Assembly (NCBI RefSeq): GCF_002355635.1
Contig: NZ_AP017558.1
Coordinates: forward strand, 1,302,001 to 1,366,000
Reading direction: 5' to 3'
Source of the DNA: Halopenitus persicus
GTDB lineage: Archaea > Halobacteriota > Halobacteria > Halobacteriales > Haloferacaceae
Length of the DNA: 64,000 bases
Shown: piece by piece, positions 54,315-64,000 of the stretch
How positions within the stretch are numbered: position 1 is the stretch's first letter
How the letters are laid out: each line of letters starts with the position of its first letter
Translations under genes and position numbers: made by a program
The notes under the pieces: model-generated
What the model was told of the DNA's origin: nothing
The model's database searches: none
The model's input: only the letters and a program-made list of their open reading frames with translations

Positions 54315-55076
54315 CTACTCCGAGTCGTCGGCGCGGTGCTCGTCGATCGCCTCGTCGATCGTGAGCTCGCCCGCCGCGACCCGGCGCGCGAGGGTCTCGT
54401 CGATGGTACGGCCGCCGGCCGACCGCCGCCGGGATTCGTCCTTGATCCGCTGGAGCTCGCCGGCCGTGGGTTCGATCTCCCGTTGTGCCGTCGGATCCCC
54501 CTCGATCCGGGCGACGTTGACCGCGGCGAGCACGTCGCCCATCCCACGTGCGCCGGTGCCGAGGTACGGCGTGGTGCCCGTCTCGTCGACGAGCTCGACC
54601 GCGAGATCGTCGGGCAGGTCGTTGATGATCCGGGCGCCCTTCAGCCGGTCGCCGTCGCCGACGCGCACAAGGGGATCGGGCTCGCCGTCGGTCTCTGAGA
54701 CGATCGTGTCGACCGCCTCGGACAGCGGCACCTGGAAGACGGCCACGACCGTTCCCCCGACGAGGACGGCGATCCCGGGCGAGGGACCCGGGTCGACGCC
54801 GACCACGGTCCGGCCGCCACCGCCGCGAAGCGCGGCCAGCGCCTCGTCGACCGCGGCGCGGGGGTCCTCGGGGTCGGCGGTGACGAACGCGACGTCGTCG
54901 CGGCCGCCGAGGTCGACCCGGTCCTCGGGCGTCGCGATCACGACCGACGCGCGGTCGGGGAGCCGGTCGTCGACCGCCGGCCCCGGCTCGATCGTGGTGA
55001 AGGTGACGCCGCGGTCGCGCAGCTCCGCGAGGACGGTCTGGTATAGCCGGAAGTCGTCGGTCGCGACGACGATCAC
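54315..55076 (-). CDS. RuvC/RNase H-fold protein, haloarchaeal
   Basis: A 253-residue protein. The block VVGVDPGPSPGIAVLVGGTV (about 90-108) is the first strand and Asp of a RuvC/YqgF-like RNase H fold; the C-terminal part has helices with ELQRIKDESRRRSAGGRTIDE. Similar haloarchaeal proteins are uncharacterised, and a nuclease or nucleic acid-binding role is inferred from the fold only. The ATG at 55076 is chosen because longer frames overlap the ferredoxin gene. Confidence 0.7.
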   Translation of the reverse strand: MIVVATDDFRLYQTVLAELRDRGVTFTTIEPGPAVDDRLPDRASVVIATPEDRVDLGGRDDVAFVTADPEDPRAAVDEALAALRGGGGRTVVGVDPGPSPGIAVLVGGTVVAVFQVPLSEAVDTIVSETDGEPDPLVRVGDGDRLKGARIINDLPDDLAVELVDETGTTPYLGTGARGMGDVLAAVNVARIEGDPTAQREIEPTAGELQRIKDESRRRSAGGRTIDETLARRVAAGELTIDEAIDEHRADDSE

Positions 55077-55198
55077 TGGCGGCGCTAGTTCCGGCTGCGG
55101 CGTAAGCGTGTCGCCGAGCGTCGACTGGACGTCCGTCGCGCGGACGGCGGTGAGACCGGACCGATAGACGAAAGGCGGTCGGTCCCCGATCCACGCCC

Positions 55199-55540
55199 AT
55201 GAGCGAGGAGCGCGAGGACGTCGTTCGCCCGAGCGACATCGGCGGCGAGGGGCCGCCGGTCGAGGAGAAGCCGTACAAGATCGTCTTCGAGGCGAACAAG
55301 TGTTTCGGCGCGGGCCGGTGCGCGGAGGCGGCCGACAACTGGGAGATGGACATCGGAACCGGGCTCGCCAAGCCCCGGTCCTACTACATCGGCGAGGACG
55401 AACTCGCCGAGAACGTCGAGGCGGCGCGGCTGTGTCCCGCCAAGAAGGGTGACGGCATCATCCACGTGGTCGACCGCCGGACCGACGAGGAGATCGCGCC
55501 GGATCCGCACGGCGACGGCACGCTCTCGGTCGATTGGTGA
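55199..55540 (+). CDS. Ferredoxin, 3Fe-4S/4Fe-4S single-cluster type
   Basis: A 113-residue small electron carrier. Cluster cysteines C35-X5-C41 (KCFGAGRCAEA) and C79-P (ARLCPAKKG) fit a single-cluster ferredoxin of the 3Fe-4S kind, where only three Cys are used. The N-terminal 25 residues and acidic C-terminus are haloarchaeal additions. No partner enzyme is adjacent. The divergent neighbour is the RuvC-fold gene. Confidence 0.9.
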   Translation: MSEEREDVVRPSDIGGEGPPVEEKPYKIVFEANKCFGAGRCAEAADNWEMDIGTGLAKPRSYYIGEDELAENVEAARLCPAKKGDGIIHVVDRRTDEEIAPDPHGDGTLSVDW

Positions 55541-55576
55541 CACGCCGAATCGCTTGGTGACGCGGCAGGTCGACGC

Positions 55577-56179
55577 TCAATCCGCGGTCGAGTCGACCGT
55601 CGCGGCGTGATTCGGCTCGGTCGAGCTCGTCGCCGGTTCGCGCTCCTCGACGGACACGGTCGCCATCTCGTCGACGTCGAGGACGAACGCCGCAGCCGAG
55701 TCGTCGGGCTCGACTGATTCGACCGATTCGACCGTTCCCGAGAGGGTCAGTCCGGCGTTCGGCGTCGGCCCGATGGAGATCTCGTCCCCGGGAGACGGCG
55801 AGGGCATCCCGGTCCGGACGGTGACGGTCGCCCGGCACCGGTCGGGAGCGTTGACCGAACGAAAGTCGATCGATTCCACCACGGCCTCGGTCGCGATCCC
55901 CTCGTGGTCGACCGGAACGACGGCGACCTTCTCGAGCCCTCGCGTATCGAGGGTACGATAGGCCTCGACGGTCGGCTTGTAGCCGCCCCGCGGTCCGGGG
56001 ATCCCGTCGAGCAACTGGAGCGCGGTCAGCTGCTGCATCTCCGTGCGGATCGTGTACGGGTTCCGATCGACCCGTTCGGCGATCTCGTCCGTGCGTACCG
56101 CGTCCTCGCGCGTGGCGATCAGGTCGACGACCGCGGCGAGGATCTCGGTCTGGTCCGGCGTGAGCGTGTTCGAGGACAT
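55577..56179 (-). CDS. Winged-helix transcription regulator
   Basis: A 200-residue protein. Residues about 1-80 are a winged helix (VRTDEIAERVDRNPYTIRTEMQQLTALQLLDGIPGPRGGYKPT). The rest is beta-rich with acidic linkers and no recognised ligand domain. The region upstream is AT-rich and shows AGAC-ATTA-GTCT-like inverted repeats near 56239-56258, perhaps an operator. The family is common but its target is unknown. Confidence 0.8.
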   Translation of the reverse strand: MSSNTLTPDQTEILAAVVDLIATREDAVRTDEIAERVDRNPYTIRTEMQQLTALQLLDGIPGPRGGYKPTVEAYRTLDTRGLEKVAVVPVDHEGIATEAVVESIDFRSVNAPDRCRATVTVRTGMPSPSPGDEISIGPTPNAGLTLSGTVESVESVEPDDSAAAFVLDVDEMATVSVEEREPATSSTEPNHAATVDSTAD

Positions 56180-56436
56180 TGAAAGCCGTTCAACCAGAGG
56201 AGTGATTCCGGAACAATAACTCCAACCCTGATATACCTATAAGACATTAGTCTATCAGCGGAAATACCATTTATATATTGGTTTAAATGACGGATAAACT
56301 GATCAATCAAATATATCGATCGTGGGCAGTCGAGGAACGGGCCGAACATCCAAATCGAGGGACGTCGGGGCCGCCGATCACGGGACGGGAGGCCACCGAA
56401 AGTGGTTTGTGCCCGCCCGGGAAAGCCGCAGGACGC

Positions 56437-56521
56437 GCGGGGGTGGCTGAGCCTGGCCAAAAGCGGCGGACTTAAGATCCGCTCCCGTAGGGGTTCGAGG
56501 GTTCAAATCCCTTCTCCCGCA
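56437..56521 (+). tRNA. tRNA-Leu (anticodon TAA)
   Basis: An 85-base class II tRNA without intron. Acceptor GCGGGGG pairs with CTCCCGC, the anticodon stem is GCGGA/TCCGC around CTTAAGA (anticodon TAA), the variable arm is TCCCGTAGGGGTTC and the T stem GAGGG/CCCTT encloses TTCAAAT. The discriminator is A and no CCA is encoded. Its 3' end is repeated downstream. Confidence 0.96.
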
Positions 56522-56779
56522 TCCACGGCGCGAGCAGCGGCGCGAGCGCCGTGGGTAGCTGAAGGATTTGAACGAGGGAAGTCGCAGCGCCGAGCGGAGC
56601 GAGGCGATCGTCTTCCCGGGGTTCAAATCCCTTCTCCCGCATCCACGGCGCGAACAGGTCGTGAGCGGCACGTCTCGGCGGGGGTTTGAACGAGGCCGGT
56701 CGCGCGCAGCGACGCGAGCACGTCCGGACGTCGTTCAAATCCCGTCTCCCGCATCCACGGCGCGAACAGGTCGTGAGCG
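56499..56779 (+). repeat. tRNA-Leu 3'-end array: alternating direct and inverted copies
   Basis: Direct copies of the tRNA 3' end and its flank sit at 56499-56533 (the tRNA itself), 56619-56653 (35 bases identical, exactly 120 downstream) and 56733-56779 (one mismatch in the tRNA part). Between them are inverted pieces: GCGCCGTGG at 56546-56554, GGATTTGAAC at 56564-56573 and TTTGAACGA at 56685-56693. Spacer loops hold GAGC(G/A)-AGCGA-type sequence. No complete second tRNA can be folded. It occupies most of the 361-base gap before larC. Confidence 0.95.
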
Positions 56780-56882
56780 CCGAATGGACTCGATCGGCGA
56801 CCGTCGTAAGCCGGCGTCCTCTTATAAACAGTCAAACACCCACTTATAAGTAGCCAGATGAGGCCGGTGCGTCGCGGGTCGG

Positions 56883-58403
56883 TCACTCGGCCCGATCGGA
56901 GTCCGTCTCCGCTTCGCCACTCACGTCACGAGCGGCGGCCTCCGCGCGGCGCATCACCTCGCGTATCGGGAGGCCGGCGTCGGCGGCGACGGCGGCCGCG
57001 TCGTCGTACTCGGCGCTGACGTCGTAGACGTCGCCGTCGGCGGTGGCGCCGAGCTTGACGGTCACCTCGTGGGCCGTCCCGTCGACCTCGATCGTGACCG
57101 ACCGGAACGACCGGTCGGCGATCCACCGGTGGGTGGCGGCGGTCTCGCGGATCCCCAGGGTCCCGGTCTCGCGGGCGAGCCGTTCGGCGACCGCGTCGGC
57201 GTCGCCGGGCTTGCAGATGACCGTGACGAGGTGGCCGGGGCGGGACTTCTTCATCGTCGTGGGGACGATCGTGACGTCCCGCGCGCCGGCGGCCGTGAGC
57301 GTCTCCTGGAGCCCGCCGAGGACCTCCGGCGGCGCGTCGTCGAGGGTCGTCTCGAGGACCGTGACCTCGTCGTGGGTCAACCCGGAGCCGTGTCCGGATG
57401 CGGAGCGGTCGGCGTCCGCGTCGTGACGTGCGTGGGGGCCGTGCTGCGGGTGCGTCTCGTGACTTCCATGATCGTCGGCGTCCTCGACCGCCGTTCCGCC
57501 GATCGCGCGGAGCACGTTCGGATGATCCGGGAACGAGGCGGTTCCGGCGCCGTAGCCCGCGGCCGCAACCGACAGGGCCGGCAGGGAATCGACGGGCTCG
57601 GCGACCGCACCGAGGATCGCAGCGCCGGTGGGCGTCACCAGCTCCGCGTCGACGGGGCCGCCGACGAGCGCGAGGCCGGCACGCTGGGCGACCTCGACGA
57701 CCGCCGGGACCGGAACCGGGTAGACGCCGTGGCTCATCCGAACCTCGCCGCCGCCGGCCGCGATCGGACTGGTGAGAACCCGGTCGACCCCGAGGTCGGC
57801 CAACAGGAGACACGCGCCGACCACGTCCGCGACCGCGTCGTCCGCGCCGACCTCGTGGAAGTGCGTCTCCGCGAGGTCGGTCCCGTGGACGGCCGCCTCG
57901 GCCTCGCCGAGCAGCTCGAAGGCCGCCAGCGCGTTCGCCTCGACGGCCGCGGGAAGCCCCATCGACTCGACGAGGTCGACGACCTCCGGATACGTTCGAT
58001 GGACGCCCGCACCCTCGGCGTGTTCGTCGCGGTGATCGGGGGAGTCCTCGGAGTGCTCGGAGCGTGGATGGTCGTGTGCGTGGTCGTGGCCGTGTGCGTG
58101 GTCGTGACCGTGTGCGTGGTCGTGGCCGTGTGCGTGGTCGTGGCCGTGTGCGTGGACATCCGAGTGACTATGGTCGGTTGCATCCTCGCCGTCGCCGTCA
58201 GCGTCTCCTCCCTCATCCGTCAGCAGCACGTCGACGGTCGTCGCCCGGATCCCGTTCATCGTCGTCTCGCCGACCGCGAACCGCACGGGAAGCGCCGCCT
58301 CCACCGGCTCGAGGACGGCCGGGTCGGCGCCGGCCGCGATCAGGGCGGCACAGATCATGTCGCCGGCCGCGCCGGTTCGGCCGTCGAACGCGAGCGTGTC
58401 CAT
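56883..58403 (-). CDS. larC: LarC, nickel-pincer cofactor synthesis protein
   Basis: A 506-residue LarC, which inserts nickel into the pyridinium cofactor of lactate racemase and related enzymes. The N-terminus MDTLAFDGRTGAAGDM and the C-terminal TMKKSRPGHLVTVICKPGD are family marks; ETHFHEVGADDAVADVVGA is a further block. Residues about 78-135 are a His-rich tract (HDHAHG repeats), fitting nickel binding. The tract is coded by an 18-base repeat at 58071-58155. larB and larE are not in the window. The ATG at 58403 fits relatives. Confidence 0.93.
   Translation of the reverse strand: MDTLAFDGRTGAAGDMICAALIAAGADPAVLEPVEAALPVRFAVGETTMNGIRATTVDVLLTDEGGDADGDGEDATDHSHSDVHAHGHDHAHGHDHAHGHDHAHGHDHAHDHPRSEHSEDSPDHRDEHAEGAGVHRTYPEVVDLVESMGLPAAVEANALAAFELLGEAEAAVHGTDLAETHFHEVGADDAVADVVGACLLLADLGVDRVLTSPIAAGGGEVRMSHGVYPVPVPAVVEVAQRAGLALVGGPVDAELVTPTGAAILGAVAEPVDSLPALSVAAAGYGAGTASFPDHPNVLRAIGGTAVEDADDHGSHETHPQHGPHARHDADADRSASGHGSGLTHDEVTVLETTLDDAPPEVLGGLQETLTAAGARDVTIVPTTMKKSRPGHLVTVICKPGDADAVAERLARETGTLGIRETAATHRWIADRSFRSVTIEVDGTAHEVTVKLGATADGDVYDVSAEYDDAAAVAADAGLPIREVMRRAEAAARDVSGEAETDSDRAE
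58071..58155 (-). repeat. 18-bp in-frame tandem repeat in larC
   Basis: The unit GTGTGCGTGGTCGTGGCC (plus strand) occurs about five times, with one variant, encoding the HGHDHA repeat. Confidence 0.93.
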
Positions 58404-58681
58404 ACCGAATCGACGGCCGCGCCGCCTAAAGAGCCTCGCGCTCGTCGGCAGGGGGACGACGATTCCGTTGTCCGAGTAGTCGGCGACACGATGCGATCGG
58501 GAACGGAAAAAAGGCACGGAGGCGACGGGGTTTTGTACCCCCTCCACATACCGTGGGATATGATGACACACGAACGGGATCGTGTGACCGTCGGATCGCC
58601 GGACGGAACGTCGCGATCGGCGGGAGCAACAGGCTTAACCCCGAACCGCGAGGAATCATCGATACCCCCCGCGAGTCAATC

Positions 58682-60910
<2,229 letters not shown>

Positions 60911-61021
60911 CCGGCTGACCGCGACGCCATCGCTTCGAGCCGACCGAACCACGTTCGGGAGCGTTCCCGAACGCGTGGGAGCGTCGAACCGCCTAAGTAC
61001 GCTCGTGCCCGACTCTCGGGT

Positions 61022-61948
61022 ATGAGTTACCGGCCGTCCTGGCTCACGTTCGGACGCTACGCCGCCGTGACGACGGCGATGACGACCGTGCTGGTCGCGC
61101 TCGGCGTCTACACCTCCGGCACCGGGTCCGGGCTCGCCTGTCAGGCCCAGTGGCCGCTGTGTTCCGACCAGTTGATCCCGACGTTGACGATCAACCCGGA
61201 CTTCATCGAATGGTTCCACCGCGTGTGGGCGATGATCACCGGCTTCCTGATCATCGGCCTGGCGGGGTGGTCGTGGGCCGGAAGCCGCTCGCGGCGAACC
61301 CGGATCGCGGCCACGCTCGCCGTGGTGATCCTCCCCATCCAGATCGTCGTCGGCGCGATCACGGTGACGATCGGCGGACTTGTGCCGGGCGGATACACCG
61401 TCTCCACGCACGCCGCCCACCTGATCGTCGCGCTGCTGATCGTGACCCTGCTCGGGGTGGTGCTGCTCGGGCGGTCCGACGAGGGGACCGGCGGAGATGG
61501 CGGCGGGGCGGCGTCGACCGGCCCGCGAACGCTCCGGATCGCGGCCGGCATCGGCCTCGGCGGCGTTCTCTTCGGCGCGCTCTTCTCGCGGGCGGTGCCG
61601 CTCGTGACCTACTCGCCGGGCGCGCAGGCCGCGTTCTACCTGTGTTCGGTCGTGGGCTATCTCGGGGTGCTCGCGCTGGTCCTCCGGACGCCGACGGCGG
61701 CGATCCCCGACCGAACCGCCCGGCGCGTGCGGACCCTCGCCGGCGTCGGGCTCGCCGCGCTGTTCGTGACGCTCCTGTTGGGACGCGACCTCGTGATCTA
61801 TCCCGGATTCTGGGAGGGCGTCAATCGGATCCTGTTGGCGGTCGTCGTGGTCGCCACGACCGCTGCGGGATGGACGCTCGTCGGGGCCGACCGACCGCCC
61901 GAATCGGAACCCGAGTCGGTCGGCGGCGCCGCCTCCCGGAGTGAGTGA
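61022..61948 (+). CDS. ctaA: Heme A synthase CtaA (Cox15)
   Basis: A 308-residue membrane enzyme that oxidises heme O to heme A for terminal oxidases. Eight hydrophobic segments in two four-helix halves are visible; EWFHRVWA supplies a heme His and TVSTHAAHLIVALLI another. The Cys pair CQAQWPLC in the first loop is typical. CCTAAGTA about 27 bases upstream is the likely promoter. No cta partner gene is adjacent. Confidence 0.93.
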   Translation: MSYRPSWLTFGRYAAVTTAMTTVLVALGVYTSGTGSGLACQAQWPLCSDQLIPTLTINPDFIEWFHRVWAMITGFLIIGLAGWSWAGSRSRRTRIAATLAVVILPIQIVVGAITVTIGGLVPGGYTVSTHAAHLIVALLIVTLLGVVLLGRSDEGTGGDGGGAASTGPRTLRIAAGIGLGGVLFGALFSRAVPLVTYSPGAQAAFYLCSVVGYLGVLALVLRTPTAAIPDRTARRVRTLAGVGLAALFVTLLLGRDLVIYPGFWEGVNRILLAVVVVATTAAGWTLVGADRPPESEPESVGGAASRSE

Positions 61949-61954
61949 CCGGCG

Positions 61955-62040
61955 ATGACCGGAGCCGAACGCCGATGACCGGAGCCGAACGCCGATGACC
62001 GAATCGAATCCGAACGCCGATGACAGAGCCTGAACGCCGA
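61955..62040 (+). repeat. Tandem repeat of mini-ORFs before the FAD oxidoreductase
   Basis: A 20-base unit (GCCGATGACCGGAGCCGAAC with variants, one of 25) is repeated about four times. Each unit carries an ATGA, so stop and start codons overlap down the chain: ATGs at 61955, 61975, 61995 and 62020 end at ATGAs, the last one being the real gene start at 62040. Confidence 0.85.
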
Positions 62041-63437
62041 TGACCGGAACCGACCGCGAGACGGCCGACAGCGGCCACGATGCCGCCGGGAGCGAGCCGG
62101 GAGCGAGCGACGCCGACGAACCGGCGTTCGCGGTCGTCGGCGGGGGGATCGTCGGCGCGAGCGTCGCCTACCATCTGAGCGAGCGGACCGACGAGCCGAT
62201 CACCGTCTACGATCGCGGCGAGCCGGGCGGGGAGACGACGCGCAAGTCGACCGCGATGATCGGCGTCTCGGGACCGAAGACGCTCCACGAGCTGCGCACG
62301 TACGGGATCCGGCTGTACAACGACCTCCTCGAGGATCCGACTGCGGCCCCGCGATATCGGGGTGCGGGGCGGCTCAGGGTGACCACCGATCCGGACGTCG
62401 CCGCGGGCTTCTCGCGGCTGGTGGAGGAGGCGGCAGAGCGGACGGACGGGGACGCGCCCGAGTCGACGCCGGTCGGGGGAATCGACGCGGCGACGCTCGC
62501 CCACGGCACCGCGGCGTTCGTCCCGGGCGAGGAGATCCGCGGACGGCTGCTCGTCCCGCCGGTGAACGCCGAGGAACTCGAGGGGGCACTGTACCGACCC
62601 GAATACGGATATATCAGCGGCGACGGCGACACGCTGGGTGCCGGAGAGCTGGCCCGCGAGTTGCTCGAGCGGGCGCAACGGAACGGCGTCACGGTCGAAT
62701 CCGAGACCGAGGTGACGGAGATCCGCACCGCGGGGGGACGCGTGGTCGGGATCGAGACGCGGCCGACCGGACGCACGGAGGCGACCGCGACTGCCGATGC
62801 GGGATCGAGCGCGAGGTCGGAGGCGGAACCGAACGCGACCGCCGTCGAGACGCGGAACGTGATCTGTGCCGCGGGGCCGTGGAATCCGAGACTCGCCGCG
62901 ACCGCGGGGGTCGAGGTTCCGGTCGAGCACGTCCGCTCGCCGGTGTTCGAGCTGGATCTCGACCGACCCCTCCCGTACACGCTCCCGATGATCAAGTCCC
63001 ACGAGTCGTCGGTCGGCATCCACCCGAAACGACGGGACCGGATCCTGGTGACGTACACGCCGCGGCGTGACGGCGACCGGAAAGCCGACGAAAGCGGGAG
63101 GGACGGCGACACGCTCCGGGATCCGTCGGCGGTCTCGAACGTGCCCCGAGAGTCCGAGCGACGAACCGCGCTCCGGTGGGCGGAGCGGCTGGTGCCGCAG
63201 CTTGCGGACGCGACGCTGGCGAACGAGTGGGTCGGGATCGGGACGAAAACGCCCGACGGTGCGCCGATAGTCGGCCCAACGCCGGTCGGGGGACTCTCGC
63301 TTGCGGTCACCGGGGCGGGGATCCAACTCGCGCCGGCGGTCGGCGACCTCCTAGCCCGGCGGCTCGTCGACGGCGAGACGACGCCCCGCCACGAGGCGCT
63401 CGCGTCGTCGCGGTTCGCGGACGAGCCGGGACGATAG
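62040..63437 (+). CDS. FAD-dependent oxidoreductase (DAO family)
   Basis: A 465-residue enzyme of the D-amino-acid-oxidase-like family. The FAD motif is VVGGGIVGASVAYHL (G34, G36, G39). Blocks ETTRKSTAMIGVSGPK, PVNAEELEGALY and ICAAGPWNPRLAATAGVEVPVEHV are family-typical, and a C-terminal TPDGAPIVGPTPVGGLSLAVTGAGIQLAPAVGDLLA matches in part. Substrate unknown (amino acid or amine). An N-terminal acidic tail of 28 residues precedes the FAD site. The ATG at 62040 ends the ATGA chain of mini-ORFs. Confidence 0.88.
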   Translation: MTGTDRETADSGHDAAGSEPGASDADEPAFAVVGGGIVGASVAYHLSERTDEPITVYDRGEPGGETTRKSTAMIGVSGPKTLHELRTYGIRLYNDLLEDPTAAPRYRGAGRLRVTTDPDVAAGFSRLVEEAAERTDGDAPESTPVGGIDAATLAHGTAAFVPGEEIRGRLLVPPVNAEELEGALYRPEYGYISGDGDTLGAGELARELLERAQRNGVTVESETEVTEIRTAGGRVVGIETRPTGRTEATATADAGSSARSEAEPNATAVETRNVICAAGPWNPRLAATAGVEVPVEHVRSPVFELDLDRPLPYTLPMIKSHESSVGIHPKRRDRILVTYTPRRDGDRKADESGRDGDTLRDPSAVSNVPRESERRTALRWAERLVPQLADATLANEWVGIGTKTPDGAPIVGPTPVGGLSLAVTGAGIQLAPAVGDLLARRLVDGETTPRHEALASSRFADEPGR

Positions 63438-63500
63438 CGCGGGCCATCGTCGGTCGATTCGGACCGGGAGCAGGGACCGACGCCGCTCGATCCGGGCGGG

Positions 63501-64000
63501 TCAAGCGAAGTCGCCGAGCCCGAGCTGGTCGTCGTCACCGTCATCCTCCGGTGTGCCCGTGGAGGCGTCATCGGAGGCGGTTTCGACCGCGGTGGCTCCT
63601 GAGTCGGTCGATCCCGCGGAAGCGGAGTCGCCGTCCGACGCGGCAGCATCCCCCGAGCCGGTGGCGGCGTCTTCGTCGGTCCCGTCGGCTTCGACATCCC
63701 CGTCGTCCGTCGCCGCGTTCCGGTCCGGAACGCCGGCGAAGGCGCCGGCGGCGTGCTCCTCGAGCAGCTCCTCGCGGCGGCCCTGCGCGTCCTCGACGAT
63801 CCCGGCCACCTTGTTCGTCGACTCGCCGGAGCCGGTGACGAAGGCCACCTCCGAGGCGTCGAGGTCGTAGGCGGCCGCCATCCCGACGGTCAGCTCGCGG
63901 GGCGAGCAGTGGTGGGTCATTGCGGCGAGAAACGGCAGGATCTCCCGCCGGGCGGTCGCCATGCTGCAGCCCTCGGCGGCGGCGATCCGCTGGACGACCG
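63501..64000 (-). CDS. rfcL: Replication factor C large subunit, C-terminal part (cut)
   Basis: The last about 166 residues of the archaeal clamp-loader large subunit; the rest lies beyond the window edge. The piece continues past the first in-frame ATG (63962): the frame reads VVQRIAAAEGCSMATARREILPFLAAMTHHCSPREL, part of the RfcL collar domain. The C-terminus is a long acidic Ser/Ala/Asp tract ending DDDQLGLGDFA, whose QLGLGDF fits a PCNA-interacting (PIP-like) motif. RfcL with RfcS loads PCNA onto DNA. Confidence 0.82.
   Translation of the reverse strand, partial: VVQRIAAAEGCSMATARREILPFLAAMTHHCSPRELTVGMAAAYDLDASEVAFVTGSGESTNKVAGIVEDAQGRREELLEEHAAGAFAGVPDRNAATDDGDVEADGTDEDAATGSGDAAASDGDSASAGSTDSGATAVETASDDASTGTPEDDGDDDQLGLGDFA

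Noticed and set aside
56619-56779. Downstream tRNA-Leu 3' copies as extra tRNA genes
   Set aside because: Only the T arm and acceptor 3' strand are present; no D arm, anticodon arm or 5' acceptor strand.

Overview
The window is a dense, high-GC, archaeal chromosome segment from a haloarchaeon, most like Halorubrum or a close relative. The signs are very acidic predicted proteins, Tat-type lipoproteins, archaeal-only enzymes (archaeosine synthase, TgtA, Nob1, Pus10, PAN, aIF5B, CofE, pyruvoyl arginine decarboxylase), TTTAA-type TATA boxes about 27 bases upstream of start codons (leaderless genes), and many GTG or ATGA-overlap starts. About 70 protein genes, two tRNA genes and one candidate small RNA are supported. 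Both edge genes are cut: arcS on the left and rfcL on the right.

Layout. 1-7.5 kb: tail of arcS, an ABC1-family kinase with an Hsp20, two tandem moeA genes (the second fused to a binding-protein domain), and a UspA protein. 7.6-14.8 kb: Rieske protein, EngB, FNT channel, prepilin peptidase, a lipoprotein, a Bat-type regulator, a hydrolase and a cupin. 14.8-26 kb: hisI, glmM, lipA, htpX with pspAB, an IMPACT protein, upp and an XPD-like helicase. 26-37 kb: nob1 with a PRC-barrel gene, aIF5B, pdaD, PAN, tgtA, a site-2 protease and two F420-related genes. 37-48.5 kb: two zinc-ribbon membrane proteins, an aldo/keto reductase, an acetyltransferase, tRNA-Gly(CCC), truA, azlCD, a MoaD/SAMP-like fusion, a crcB pair and pus10. 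48.5-50.4 kb: an AT-rich island with a HEPN/MNT toxin-antitoxin pair whose HEPN gene is frameshifted. 50.4-64 kb: an ABC-2 exporter, a flavin monooxygenase, a candidate small RNA beside a 37-bp tandem array, a RuvC-fold protein, a ferredoxin, a regulator, tRNA-Leu(UAA) with an odd 3' array, larC, cdc48, ctaA, a FAD oxidoreductase and rfcL.

Functional links. TgtA and ArcS act in sequence on archaeosine, and TruA and Pus10 also modify tRNA. PAN, Cdc48, HtpX, the site-2 protease, Hsp20 and a SAMP-like protein form a protein quality-control theme. MoeA1, MoeA2 and the MoaD-like fusion belong to molybdenum cofactor and sulfur-carrier chemistry.

Most unusual. Both tRNA genes are followed by alternating direct and inverted partial copies of their own 3' ends, separated by GAGCGAAGCGA-like loops. 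I do not know a named family for this. The window is also rich in short tandem repeats, many of them in frame inside protein linkers.
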